64,000 bases of DNA from Rhodoferax sp. TS-BS-61-7 (GTDB taxonomy: Bacteria > Pseudomonadota > Gammaproteobacteria > Burkholderiales > Burkholderiaceae_C), in assembly GCF_002943465.1 (NCBI RefSeq), contig NZ_PTQY01000003.1:124001-188000 (forward strand). Direction: 5' to 3'. Position 1 is the first letter of the stretch. Every line of letters starts with the position of its first letter. The notes under the pieces are model-generated. The model was not told the origin of the DNA, searched no databases, and saw nothing but the letters and a program-made list of their open reading frames with translations. Of this stretch, positions 38,831 through 47,053 are shown one piece after another. The translations under genes were made by a program, and so were the position numbers.

Positions 38831-40267
38831 ATGAATGTAATGACCCTGCAAGAGATAGCCACCCAGTCGGGCGTGGCGTTTGGCACCAGCGGTGCGCGCG
38901 GCCTGGTGGCCGACATGACACCCGCGCTGTGCCATGCCTACACCACCGCCTTTTTGCTGGCCGTGGCCCCCAAAGCCACCCATGTGGTGCTGGGCCACGA
39001 CCTGCGCCCCAGCAGCCCGGCCATTGCTGCAGCCTGTGCCGCCGCGGTACGCGACCAGGGGCTGACGGTGGTGTACGCCGGCGCCCTGCCCACCCCGGCG
39101 CTGGCGCTGTATGGCGCGCAAACCGGTGCGCCCACCATTGTGGTCACCGGCAGCCATATTCCGTTTGACCGCAACGGCATCAAGTTTTACCGCGAAGACG
39201 GTGAGATCAGCAAGGCGGACGAGCTGGCCATGCTCAGCTACCTGGTGGGCCTGCCCAAAAACCTGCAGCCCGCCCCGCTGCCCGCGCCCTTGGCTGCGGT
39301 GCACCAGGCGTATGTGGACCGCTACGTGAATTTCTTTGGCGCGCAGGCGCTAGAGGGCATGACGGTGGCGGTGTACGAGCACTCCAGCGTGGGGCGCGAT
39401 GTACTGCGCGAAATTCTGGAAGGGCTGGGGGCCGAGGTGCTGCCGCTGGACCGGTCGGACGAGTTTGTACCCATAGACACCGAGGCCGTGCGCCACGAGG
39501 ACGTGGAGCGGGCGCTGGAGTGGGCCGCTGTGCACGACTTTGACGCTGTGGTGTCCACCGACGGCGATGCCGACCGCCCGCTGATTGGCGACGAAACCGG
39601 CGAATGGCTGCGCGGGGATGTGGTGGGCATTTTGTGCGCCCAGTACCTGCAGGCGCAGGCGGTGGTAACGCCGGTAAGCAGCAACACGGCGCTGGAGCGC
39701 AGCCAGGCGTTTGGCCAGGTGCTGCGCACGCGTATTGGCTCGCCCTATGTCATTGCGGGCATGGAAGACGCGCTGGCCCAAGGCGCCGGGCTGGTGGTGG
39801 GGTACGAGGCGAATGGCGGCTTTTTGCTGGGCAGCCAGGTGCTGCGCAACGGCCAGCGCCTGGGGCCGCTGCCCACGCGGGACGCGGTGCTGCCCATTGT
39901 GGCGCTGCTGTGCGCGGCCAAAGAGCGGGGGCTCAAGATGTCGGAGCTGGGCTACAAGCTGCCCAAGCGCTTTACCGCGAGCGACCGGCTGCAAAACGTG
40001 GCCACGCAGGCGAGCCAGGCGCTGATTGCCCGGCTGAAGCACGACACCGCACTGCTGGGCCAGCTGCTGGCGCCCCACTCGGGCCCACTGGAGGCGCTGG
40101 ACGAGACCGATGGCTTGCGCGCGTTTTTTGCGTCGGGAGACATCGTGCACCTGCGCCCATCGGGCAACGCGCCCGAGCTGCGCTGCTACGCCGAATCGAG
40201 CACGGCCGCAAACGCCCGCAAGCTGTGCGATGCCTGCCTGCTGCGGGTGCTGCAGGTGGCGGGCTAA
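38831..40267 (+). CDS. manB: Phosphomannomutase / phosphohexomutase
   Basis: A 478-residue alpha-D-phosphohexomutase, probably Man-6-P to Man-1-P for the GDP-mannose pool. FGTSGARGLV opens domain 1. The phosphoserine loop reads VTGSHIPFDRNGIKFY, metal loop STDGDADRPL, sugar loop VGYEANGGF and phosphate loop RPSGNAPELRCYAE. Several of these differ slightly from the classical TASHNP, DGDGDR and RPSGTEPK but keep the key residues. Phosphoglucomutase activity cannot be excluded. It closes the GC-rich sugar-nucleotide block. Confidence 0.88.
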   Translation: MNVMTLQEIATQSGVAFGTSGARGLVADMTPALCHAYTTAFLLAVAPKATHVVLGHDLRPSSPAIAAACAAAVRDQGLTVVYAGALPTPALALYGAQTGAPTIVVTGSHIPFDRNGIKFYREDGEISKADELAMLSYLVGLPKNLQPAPLPAPLAAVHQAYVDRYVNFFGAQALEGMTVAVYEHSSVGRDVLREILEGLGAEVLPLDRSDEFVPIDTEAVRHEDVERALEWAAVHDFDAVVSTDGDADRPLIGDETGEWLRGDVVGILCAQYLQAQAVVTPVSSNTALERSQAFGQVLRTRIGSPYVIAGMEDALAQGAGLVVGYEANGGFLLGSQVLRNGQRLGPLPTRDAVLPIVALLCAAKERGLKMSELGYKLPKRFTASDRLQNVATQASQALIARLKHDTALLGQLLAPHSGPLEALDETDGLRAFFASGDIVHLRPSGNAPELRCYAESSTAANARKLCDACLLRVLQVAG

Positions 40268-40366
40268 GGCAGCAACAAGGCCGAACGGACTATTTACGGC
40301 GGCAAGGGCTAACCCTAGTATGGCGCTGGCTGTATAAGCAGCCCCAAATTTCCAAGGGACCACCAT

Positions 40367-40855
40367 ATGAACTACAAAACTGCAATCGCCACCGCCGTGT
40401 TGGCACTGGGCTCCGTGGCAGCAAACGCTGCTATTACCTTCCCCGTTGCGGTGCAGGGCTCGTTTGCCGATGTGCTGTTGGCCGACATTACGCTGGGTGG
40501 CGCTTACAACCTGACAGGTTTTGCTACCCACGTGGACAGCTACAACGTGCTGGGCTCTGCCTACCCGCTGCCCAAGATCACCTTCAGCTCTGTGTCTCTG
40601 TATGTGGGCAACGTGCTAAGCAGCACGCAGCTCGGCAACACATTCAACTTTGCCAATCTGGGCGCAGGTTCTTACAGCCTGTACGCGTCTGGCACCGTGT
40701 TTCCAGGTGTGGGCACAGGCAATATCGGCTACGCCACTGCCCAGTTGGAAATCACCCCCGTGCCAGAACCCGAAACCTTTGCCATGCTGCTGGCGGGCTT
40801 GGGTGTCATGGGCGCCATTGCCCGCCGCCGCAAGGCCGCAGCCGCCGCTGTGTAA
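40367..40855 (+). CDS. PEP-CTERM sorting-domain protein
   Basis: A 162-residue exported protein with signal peptide AIATAVLALGSVAANA. The mature domain is Gly/Ser/Tyr-rich and beta-like (SFADVLLADITLGGAYNLTG), resembling the FxDxF-type protein at 10743. The C-terminus carries VPEPETF, a hydrophobic helix (AMLLAGLGVMGAIA) and RRRK, with an Ala-rich extension. AGGGA precedes the ATG. It follows the eps region directly and should be an XrtB substrate. Function is unknown. Confidence 0.92.
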   Translation: MNYKTAIATAVLALGSVAANAAITFPVAVQGSFADVLLADITLGGAYNLTGFATHVDSYNVLGSAYPLPKITFSSVSLYVGNVLSSTQLGNTFNFANLGAGSYSLYASGTVFPGVGTGNIGYATAQLEITPVPEPETFAMLLAGLGVMGAIARRRKAAAAAV

Positions 40856-40886
40856 TCAGCAGCGCTACAGATACTTGGGCTGATTC

Positions 40887-40922
40887 AAAAGCCGCATTTC
40901 TTTATAGAGATGCGGCTTTTTT
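40887..40922 (+). terminator. Bidirectional intrinsic terminator
   Basis: AAAAGCCGCAT pairs perfectly with ATGCGGCTTTT across a short loop whose TTCT/AGAG bases extend the stem. T-runs lie on both sides, so it can stop the PEP-CTERM gene from the left and the convergent hipA-like gene ending at 40934. Confidence 0.9.
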
Positions 40923-40933
40923 ATGTGTGAACC

Positions 40934-42205
40934 CTAAGATAAGTTGGTCGGTTTTGAACGATATTCAAAATGTGCCGAGAATGCGCCGGCAGTGAGTTCC
41001 ACGTCGGCGCGTGCGATTCCCGCTTTTTTGGCTGCGTCTTGCCAGTCGTCGACCACAAGAAGGACTTCCTCAACGATGTGCCCGGCGCACTCAGGCGAAA
41101 GCCCATAAAAGGCCGCGGTCGATAGAACCGATGTAACACTGGGGCGGTTGTCCGAATCGTCGATGTTCAGGACGTGTTCTGCCTTGTCGATGTTGGGATT
41201 GACGTCAAACGCTGGTGCGAGCCGCCAGCCGGTTGTGCCAAGTATGAAGCCGTGATTTCTGAGATGGTCGTCCCGGTTGCCCACGGCCACATTGAAGACT
41301 GCCCTGCGAAAAAGCTGCTCTAGGTCCGCGTCGACGTAGGTAATGTCTCCGGCAGCACGAAGAAACTGCGCCAACTCAACGTAGCTGGTTCCTTCGCTTT
41401 GTTCTTTGCGAAGCAAGGTCATTGCAGAGGCATAAAAACATCGCCCAGCGCTGGAACGGTCAAACCGCTGCACACAGAATGTATGGAACTCATTGTTCAG
41501 GCGTATGACCTTGGCGGCTGGAACTCGGATTCCGGCCTTCACGGCCAGGCCATGCACAACGTGCTCCCATGCACCGACGTCTCGGTCATCATCACGGGCG
41601 GGAAATTTGCCAATCCACAAAGTGCCGTCCGCTTCGGTAAAGTTGGCTTTGGGTCGCGCCCCACCCAGTGAGGCGCCGGGCGCCACCAACACCGCAAGCC
41701 ACTTGCGCAGGGCATCTAGGTCGTCAATACGGCGGCTGCTTAACTGGTAGGCAACCGCCTCCAGCTCTCGCAGCGTTGTGATGGGTGGAGCGGCCATCTT
41801 CTCATTACCTAAAAACTCTTCGGTGCCAGGACGGCGGAAACGTAGTGCGCCCTGCCGGGTGAAGTCTTGGACGCCGATGAGGAAATCCCAGGCGTACTGG
41901 GTTCGCGGGGGGCGGTTTTCGTCCTTGGCTTGCAGTGCCTCGCGCCGCTTCATCAGCGTTTGGCCCCAGCGGTCAGGCGATGAATCCAAGAAGATGCCGA
42001 AGTTACCCTGTTCAGCTTTTGGAAAAAATGGGGCGTCGTCTAGCGACAGATCCGGGTCCAAAGCAAAGGCTCGCGCATCGCGCAGCCAAGCTCGCTCGTA
42101 ATGAAAACGAATCTGACCGCGGTCATGTGCAAGTGTGCCCACTAGGCACGGCGGGCCGAGGTCACAGTCGAGCCAGACTTCCAGGCTGCTTTCTCGGCCG
42201 CTCAC
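40934..42205 (-). CDS. hipA: HipA-like serine/threonine kinase toxin
   Basis: A 423-residue HipA family protein. The N-terminal subdomain (LVGTLAHDRGQIRFHYE, DSSPDRWGQTLMKRRE) is followed by the kinase fold with P-loop-like PGASLGGARPKA, the WIGKFPARDDD segment, VQRFDR, and the catalytic VGNRDDHLRNHGFI plus APAFDVNPN (metal-binding Asp). All expected kinase residues seem present. E. coli HipA phosphorylates GltX; the target here is unknown. It overlaps its antitoxin gene by ATGA. Confidence 0.92.
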   Translation of the reverse strand: MSGRESSLEVWLDCDLGPPCLVGTLAHDRGQIRFHYERAWLRDARAFALDPDLSLDDAPFFPKAEQGNFGIFLDSSPDRWGQTLMKRREALQAKDENRPPRTQYAWDFLIGVQDFTRQGALRFRRPGTEEFLGNEKMAAPPITTLRELEAVAYQLSSRRIDDLDALRKWLAVLVAPGASLGGARPKANFTEADGTLWIGKFPARDDDRDVGAWEHVVHGLAVKAGIRVPAAKVIRLNNEFHTFCVQRFDRSSAGRCFYASAMTLLRKEQSEGTSYVELAQFLRAAGDITYVDADLEQLFRRAVFNVAVGNRDDHLRNHGFILGTTGWRLAPAFDVNPNIDKAEHVLNIDDSDNRPSVTSVLSTAAFYGLSPECAGHIVEEVLLVVDDWQDAAKKAGIARADVELTAGAFSAHFEYRSKPTNLS

Positions 42206-42558
42206 TGTGTGTCCCCAGCACTGCCCGGCGATGGCGGTGTCGCGCGTCGGCGGCGAGGGGGCGATACAGGGGTTTCGAGCGCCAAGTCTTGCAACTTGCG
42301 GCCCACTTTGTCATCGTCCGCCAGCGCATTGATGTCTGTCTCAAGCCCCAGCACCGCCATCACACGCAAGTACGTCCCCATGGTGGCGCCGGGGTCGCCG
42401 GCCTCGGTTTTGTAGAGGGAGGATCGGGAAATACCTGCCCGTTGAGCGACCACTGTGTTGCTCAACTTACGCCGCATTCGAGCAAGCTTGAGCCGCTCGC
42501 CCAGCTGCGATAGCAACTTCTGTTCTGTAGGAAAGATGACTGGCGGTTTGCGTGGCAT
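42202..42558 (-). CDS. hipB: HipB-like XRE-family antitoxin/repressor
   Basis: A 118-residue helix-turn-helix protein, upstream of and coupled to hipA. ATG 42558 (MPRKPPVIFPTEQ) is chosen because the next upstream ATG (42582) lies within the operator palindrome. The XRE domain spans ~15-75 (LGERLKLARMRRKLSNTVVAQRAGISRSSLYK). The C-terminal ~35 residues are basic and Pro/Ser-rich (PVSPPRRRRATPPSPG), which in HipB-type antitoxins is a flexible, protease-sensitive tail. It should repress its own operon and neutralise HipA. Confidence 0.9.
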   Translation of the reverse strand: MPRKPPVIFPTEQKLLSQLGERLKLARMRRKLSNTVVAQRAGISRSSLYKTEAGDPGATMGTYLRVMAVLGLETDINALADDDKVGRKLQDLALETPVSPPRRRRATPPSPGSAGDTQ

Positions 42559-42563
42559 TTTTC

Positions 42564-42599
42564 TATTATGGACAAAAACCAATAAATTTGTCCATAATA
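42564..42599. promoter_or_regulatory. hipBA operator: 13-bp inverted repeat
   Basis: TATTATGGACAAA and TTTGTCCATAATA are exact reverse complements separated by 10 bp, immediately upstream of the hipB ATG. The arrangement resembles HipB operators in E. coli, though the sequence differs. Confidence 0.85.
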
Positions 42600-42633
42600 A
42601 AACACGTTAGCCCGCCGTCGGCAGGTCTGAGTT

Positions 42634-43221
42634 TTACAGCCCTTGGCGCCGCCGCACAGTAGCTCCGACCAAGCCCAAACCAGCCAAGAGCATGGCCAGC
42701 GTGGTGGGCTCTGGTACCGGGGATACTTCGATGTTGTCCACCCCTAGATAAAAACCATTGGTGCTGCCTAAACGCACGGACTGCAGATTGGTAAACCCGC
42801 TGAAGGTGTAACTGGAAAATGCAGAGGGACTGACCATCACATCAACAAACACCTCGGGGCCTGCGGCGCGCAGCCCGGTGATTCGCAACGGGCTTGGGTT
42901 GGAGCCGAATCCGACCCAGCCACCCAAGTCAAGACTCAGTAAATTGAAGGGGGCAGCCGACGCAAATGAAACGGTGCCGCCACTGTCGTAGGCCAGAAAT
43001 TTGCCAGGATTAGGGGCTGGATAGCCCAAATCGGTGGTCACGGTGTAAGTGCTGGTCGTGGAAAACGTCAAACCACCGCTAGTAAAAGACGACGTGCTGC
43101 CAAACGGCACTGGGGCTGCCAGATCGTCAAACGTCACTGCGGCTTGAGCAGCACCCGACAGGAGTACGCCAAGGCCCAAAAATACAAAACTACGGCTCAA
43201 GGCCAAGTGTGGTTTGAACAT
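42634..43221 (-). CDS. PEP-CTERM sorting-domain protein
   Basis: A 195-residue exported protein. ATG 43221 has an AGGAAG site 6 bp upstream; an ATG at 43236 is the alternative. Signal peptide ALSRSFVFLGLGVLLSG...AQAA is followed by a beta-sandwich-like domain (VTFDDLAAPVPFGSTSSF, SGGTVSFASAAPFNLLSLDL, DNIEVSPVPEP), a common PEP-CTERM layout. The C-terminus has VPEPTTL, helix AMLLAGLGLVGATV and RRRQ. A probable XrtB substrate. It is separate from the eps operon, beyond hipBA. Confidence 0.9.
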   Translation of the reverse strand: MFKPHLALSRSFVFLGLGVLLSGAAQAAVTFDDLAAPVPFGSTSSFTSGGLTFSTTSTYTVTTDLGYPAPNPGKFLAYDSGGTVSFASAAPFNLLSLDLGGWVGFGSNPSPLRITGLRAAGPEVFVDVMVSPSAFSSYTFSGFTNLQSVRLGSTNGFYLGVDNIEVSPVPEPTTLAMLLAGLGLVGATVRRRQGL

Positions 43222-43238
43222 CAAAAGCTTCCTCATAG

Positions 43239-43655
43239 TCACAAAATTCCGGTAACACTGGCTTGCGCCTGCGTGGTGTTGTTGGGGCCATACACGGTAC
43301 ATAACCGCGTATCGCCATTGGCAATGGGTAGCGGCAACCCCACCGGTCCGGTGGAGTAATTAGCAGGCAAACCACCTTCGAGAAGGCTGCCCGCATCCGC
43401 ACAATCGTCCACCACCACTCCGTTGCCGCCATTCACCCTCCGGGCCGCCACATTAATGGCGGACGCCGACGAAACCGCACCCGCAATGGCTTGGGTGGCG
43501 GCCAACTGGGCGTCTGACCGCAAATCGACAAACTTGGGAATAGCCACCGCTGACAGCACGCCCAAAATCACAATCACCATGACCAGCTCGATGAGCGTGA
43601 AGCCACGCTGCAAAGCAACACGGCGGGCAGAGGAAGCTGGAAAAATCAGAAACAT
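43239..43655 (-). CDS. MSHA-like type IV pilin (prepilin)
   Basis: A small pilin of ~138 residues from ATG 43655 (MFLIFPASSARRVALQRG). The start is uncertain; 43685 and 43706 are also in frame. The prepilin peptidase site is RG/FTLIELVMVIVILGVLSAV, then IPKFVDLRSDAQLAATQAIAGAVSSASAIN, very like MSHA pilin MshA. Two Cys residues (DDCADAG and RLCTVYG) may form the usual C-terminal disulfide loop. No other pilus genes are nearby, so it is an orphan pilin in this window. Confidence 0.85.
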   Translation of the reverse strand: MFLIFPASSARRVALQRGFTLIELVMVIVILGVLSAVAIPKFVDLRSDAQLAATQAIAGAVSSASAINVAARRVNGGNGVVVDDCADAGSLLEGGLPANYSTGPVGLPLPIANGDTRLCTVYGPNNTTQAQASVTGIL

Positions 43656-43911
43656 GAAGCGAACAAAACACTGCCCTGAGGCCATGAGTAACAAATTGTT
43701 ACGCATGATAGGCGCATATGGCCTGCGCGCAAATAGTCCGGCAGAACTAGGGGAGGTCACGACCAACCGCTGCAATACCGGCTAGTCAAGCAACGAGTAC
43801 AAACCAGCGAGCTGTACCGCGACATCAAGGGTAAGTACCACCGATGCGAAAGGCAACGTGCAAGGTCTGCTGGTACTGAGTTACAACGGCAAGTCCCTAA
43901 CTCCTCTACAC

Positions 43912-45144
43912 CTACTCCGTCTTCGCCCCCGCCTCAAACCACTGCTTCACCATCAGGCGCTCGGCGTCGGTCATGTTGGTGGCATTGCTCATAGGCATGA
44001 TTTTGGTGACTACCACTTGTTGGTACACGGTCTGCGCGTGGCTGGCCAGGGCTTGGGGGGAGTCCAGGCGCACGTTTTTCATTTGCACGGCTTCGCCGTG
44101 GCACATGTAGCAGCGTTGGGCCAGCATGGGCTGCAGTTCTTTATAGCCAATGGGGGCTGTAGCGCCCGTGGATACTGCGCTAGCAGCTCCTGAATTAATA
44201 GCATTTTGCGCAGGCGGTGCGGGCTTGAGCCAGACCAGCATGCCGATGATGGCCACCACACCCGCGGCGGCGTAGGGCCAAGGGTGGCGGTTGCGGCCCA
44301 GCTTGAAGCCGTGGCGCAACACAAAGAACTGGCGAATGGCGGCGCCCGCAAACATCATGACGATGAGCACCAGCCAGTTCTGCGGGTGGCTGTAGGTGAA
44401 GCTGTAGTGATTGCTCAGCATGGCAAACAGTACGGGCAGCGTGAAGTAGGTGTTGTGCACGCTGCGCTGCTTGCCGCGCCAGCCGTGGATCGGGTCCACC
44501 GGCTGGCCCGCCTTGATGCTGGCCACCATCTTGCGCTGGCCCGGAATGATCCAATGCGCCACGTTGGCGCTCATGGTCGTCGCCATCATGGCGCCCACCA
44601 GCAAAAATGCCGCACGCCCCGCAAACCAATGGCAGGCCAACCAGGACGCAATACACACCAGGACTGCGACCCCGGCGCCAACGATCATGTCGCCGTTTTT
44701 GCGTTGCCCGAACAGGCGGCAGATCACGTCGTACGCAATCCAGAACACCACCAAAAACGCCAGCGCCACGGCGATGGCAGCATGGGGGTGCCAGGCCATG
44801 ACCGATTTGTCAATCAGGTAGGTGCCCGCGCTCCACAGATACGACACGGTAAACAGCGCAAAGCCGGTCAGCCAGGTGCTGTAACTCTCCCAGTAAAACC
44901 AGTGCAGGTTCTCGGGCAGCTTGGGCGGTGCACCGGCAAACTTGACCGGGTGGTAGAACCCGCCGCCGTGCACAGCCCAGAGCTCACCGCTCACGCCCTG
45001 TTTCTTGAGGTCGTCATCCACCGGCGGTGTGAGGCTGCTGTCCAGAAACACAAAGTAGAACGAGGAGCCAATCCAGGCAATGGCGGTGATGACGTGCACC
45101 CAGCGCAGCAGCAGGTTGGCCCAGTCGAGTAAATAACTTTCCAT
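43912..45144 (-). CDS. puuD: Urate hydroxylase PuuD with C-terminal cytochrome c
   Basis: A 410-residue membrane protein oxidising urate to 5-hydroxyisourate. Eight or so membrane segments (WVHVITAIAWIGSSFYFVFL onwards) form the urate oxidase domain with GGGFYHPVKF and SVHNTYFTLPVLF. After a linker a small periplasmic cytochrome c carries the haem site CYMCH (345-349) and a Met-rich ligand region. The linker residues NAINSGAASAVSTGATAPIG are encoded by a dispersed repeat copy (44150-44205). It is near uraH, puuE and uraD, which continue the pathway. Confidence 0.95.
   Translation of the reverse strand: MESYLLDWANLLLRWVHVITAIAWIGSSFYFVFLDSSLTPPVDDDLKKQGVSGELWAVHGGGFYHPVKFAGAPPKLPENLHWFYWESYSTWLTGFALFTVSYLWSAGTYLIDKSVMAWHPHAAIAVALAFLVVFWIAYDVICRLFGQRKNGDMIVGAGVAVLVCIASWLACHWFAGRAAFLLVGAMMATTMSANVAHWIIPGQRKMVASIKAGQPVDPIHGWRGKQRSVHNTYFTLPVLFAMLSNHYSFTYSHPQNWLVLIVMMFAGAAIRQFFVLRHGFKLGRNRHPWPYAAAGVVAIIGMLVWLKPAPPAQNAINSGAASAVSTGATAPIGYKELQPMLAQRCYMCHGEAVQMKNVRLDSPQALASHAQTVYQQVVVTKIMPMSNATNMTDAERLMVKQWFEAGAKTE
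44150..44205 (-). repeat. Dispersed ~55-bp repeat, copy inside puuD
   Basis: On the minus strand this reads TGCTATTAATTCAGGAGC, TGCTAGCGCAGTATCCA, GGGCGCTACAGCCCC. It is in frame and encodes the linker between the membrane domain and the cytochrome domain of PuuD. Confidence 0.75.
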
Positions 45145-45168
45145 GCGGTGGTTCTCCTAGGATTCAGG

Positions 45169-45993
45169 TCAGGCCGCAGCCTTGGGTTCAGGGTCTTGCA
45201 CTTGCAAGAGTTGGGCCGCCACGGCCACTGCAATCACCTCGGGGCGCTTGTCGTGGATGCCTAGCACCCCAATGGGGCAGGTGACGTGGGCCAGCTCGGC
45301 CGCGCTAAAACCGCGCGCCTCCAGCCGGTGGCGAAAGGTAGCCCATTTGGTCTGGCTGCCGATGAGGCCGATGTAGGGCAGATCGCCCTGCGCACGCTGG
45401 CGGGTCAGGCAGGCCGCCACGATGTCCAGGTCTTCGGCGTGGCTGAAGCTCATGATCAGCACGCGCGACTGCGGTGCCAGGCCCGCCACCGCGGCCTGCA
45501 CCGGCTCGGAGTGTTCGCAGTGCACGGTGTCGGGCAGCGTGGCCGGAAAGATGCCGTCGCGGCTGTCAATCCATTCCACCGCAAAGGGCAGGTTGCCCAG
45601 CACATCCACCAGCGCCTGGCCCACATGGCCGCCACCAAACAGGGCCACGGGCAGGCGCGGTGGTTGCAGGCGTTGTTGAAGCCCTTCGCTGTCTTGCGCG
45701 GTGATGCGTTCAAACTGCAAGTGCACCTCGCCGCCACAACACTGGCCCAGACTGGGGCCCAACGCGTACCGCTGAGTGAAAGGGGCCGCGCCCAATTGCA
45801 ACAAATGATTGCGGGCTGCGGCGATCGCATCCAGCTCCAGCCGCCCGCCGCCCACCGTGCCCAGCACGCTGTCGGCAAACACCGCCATCCAGGCCCCGGC
45901 CTCGCGCGGCACCGAGCCGCGGCTGCTGTGCACCCGCACTAGCACCGCGTCGGCCCGGGCGAGTTGCGCCAAAAGCAGGGGAAGCCATTTCAC
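45169..45993 (-). CDS. xdhC: Xanthine dehydrogenase accessory protein XdhC
   Basis: A 274-residue protein with GTG start at 45993; another in-frame GTG lies 30 bp earlier. XdhC binds sulfurated Moco and delivers it to xanthine dehydrogenase. Visible are VLVRVHSSRGSVPREAGAWMAV, GTVGGGRLELDAI, SLGQCCGGEVHL (conserved Cys pair), the Rossmann part VALFGGGHVGQAL and IGLIGSQTKWATFRHRL. The enzyme genes xdhA/xdhB are not in this window. It lies 24 bp upstream of puuD. Confidence 0.93.
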   Translation of the reverse strand: MKWLPLLLAQLARADAVLVRVHSSRGSVPREAGAWMAVFADSVLGTVGGGRLELDAIAAARNHLLQLGAAPFTQRYALGPSLGQCCGGEVHLQFERITAQDSEGLQQRLQPPRLPVALFGGGHVGQALVDVLGNLPFAVEWIDSRDGIFPATLPDTVHCEHSEPVQAAVAGLAPQSRVLIMSFSHAEDLDIVAACLTRQRAQGDLPYIGLIGSQTKWATFRHRLEARGFSAAELAHVTCPIGVLGIHDKRPEVIAVAVAAQLLQVQDPEPKAAA

Positions 45994-46082
45994 AATCGGA
46001 TACCTTTTGCAGCCGGATGCCACGGGCTCAGGCCATAATTTGCGTCACAGTACATCGGCAACGCACCGACCGGAGACACACC

Positions 46083-46613
46083 ATGCACCGTATTTCGAGC
46101 GTGCGCACCAGCGCACCTATCCGTTGGAAACAGGCCTTCTGCGCCGGCCTGCTGGCTGCCATGGCGGGCTGCTCCAGCCCGCCGCCCAAGCCCCCACCGG
46201 CAGCCGCCGTGCCCGAAGCACCGCCCCCGGTCGCCGTTGTGGTGCCCCCGGCGCTGCCCGAACCCGCGCACAGCTCGCAAGCCCCCACGCCGCGCGACTA
46301 CCGGCGCGATGCCGCCAGCCACCTCTATGCACGCAACACCCAGCGCATTTACGCTGGCAAGCTGCCACCCTTGCTCTACGCCGTGGGTGTGCTGCAGGTA
46401 GACATTGACCGCATGGGCCAGGTCACCGACATCCGCTGGATGCGCGCGCCCAGCCATGCCCCCGAGGTGATGGCCGACATTGAGCGCTCGGTGCGCGCAG
46501 CGGCCCCCTTCCCCGCACCCGTGCGCATGGGCAAGGTCACTTACACGGACACTTGGTTGTGGCACAAAAGCGGACGTTTTCAATTGGATACCTTGACCGA
46601 AGGACAGCTCTAG
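46083..46613 (+). CDS. Proline-rich lipoprotein with TonB-like C-terminal domain
   Basis: A 176-residue lipoprotein of unknown role. The signal peptide ends at GLLAAMAGC with Cys30. Then comes a Pro-rich segment (PPPKPPPAAAVPEAPPPVAVVV) as in TonB proteins. The domain from ~85 (LYAVGVLQVDIDRMGQVTDIRWM, VRAAAPFPAPVRMG) resembles a TonB C-terminal fold. It is opposite in direction to xdhC and convergent with uraH, so it need not belong to the urate pathway. Confidence 0.7.
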   Translation: MHRISSVRTSAPIRWKQAFCAGLLAAMAGCSSPPPKPPPAAAVPEAPPPVAVVVPPALPEPAHSSQAPTPRDYRRDAASHLYARNTQRIYAGKLPPLLYAVGVLQVDIDRMGQVTDIRWMRAPSHAPEVMADIERSVRAAAPFPAPVRMGKVTYTDTWLWHKSGRFQLDTLTEGQL

Positions 46614-46620
46614 CCAGCTC

Positions 46621-46986
46621 TCAAGAGCCCCGGTAGGTGGAGTAGCTCCAGGGGCTGACCAGGAGCGGCACGTGGTAGTGCTGGTCCACGTGGGCCACGC
46701 CAAAGTCCAGGCTCACCTGGTTTAAAAAATTGGGTTCGGGCAGGGCCACGTTGCGGGCCTTGAAGTAGCCCGCCACATCAAACACCAGCCGGTAGGTGCC
46801 CACGCGCAGGCTCGCGTTGTCGTACAGCGGGCCGTCGGGGTTGCGGCCGTCGGTGTTCAGTACAAAACGTTTCACCAGTGTGGCGGTGTCGCCCTGCGGG
46901 CCGGCCTGTGTGGTGTACAGCGCCACCGCCATGCCCGCTGCCGGGCTGCCGTGCATGGTGTCCAGTACGTGTGTGCTCAAGCCCAT
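46621..46986 (-). CDS. uraH: 5-hydroxyisourate hydrolase (transthyretin-like)
   Basis: A 121-residue transthyretin-related enzyme hydrolysing HIU to OHCU. N-terminal LSTHVLDTMHGSPAAGMAV holds the conserved His; NTDGRNPDGPLYD and HYHVPLLVSPWSYSTYRGS at the C-terminus carry the conserved His and YRGS motif. No signal peptide, so it is cytosolic. It is divergent from the GntR gene; a GntR-type palindrome lies between them. Confidence 0.97.
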   Translation of the reverse strand: MGLSTHVLDTMHGSPAAGMAVALYTTQAGPQGDTATLVKRFVLNTDGRNPDGPLYDNASLRVGTYRLVFDVAGYFKARNVALPEPNFLNQVSLDFGVAHVDQHYHVPLLVSPWSYSTYRGS

Positions 46987-47012
46987 GTTGCTGCCCCTTC
47001 GCTGAAAAATTC

Positions 47013-47028
47013 AAAGTGTATACACTTT
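47013..47028. promoter_or_regulatory. GntR-type operator in the uraH/gntR interval
   Basis: AAAGTGTATACACTTT is a perfect 16-bp palindrome with the TGTATACA core typical of FadR/FCD-type GntR sites. It lies between the divergent uraH and the GntR gene, 26 bp from each start, so the regulator may control both. Confidence 0.75.
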
Positions 47029-47053
47029 TCGGCATTCTCGGTATCATGGCCGC

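Noticed and set aside
43656..43911. Possible small gene between the pilin and puuD
   Set aside because: No frame with a ribosome site or recognisable protein; the gap seems empty.
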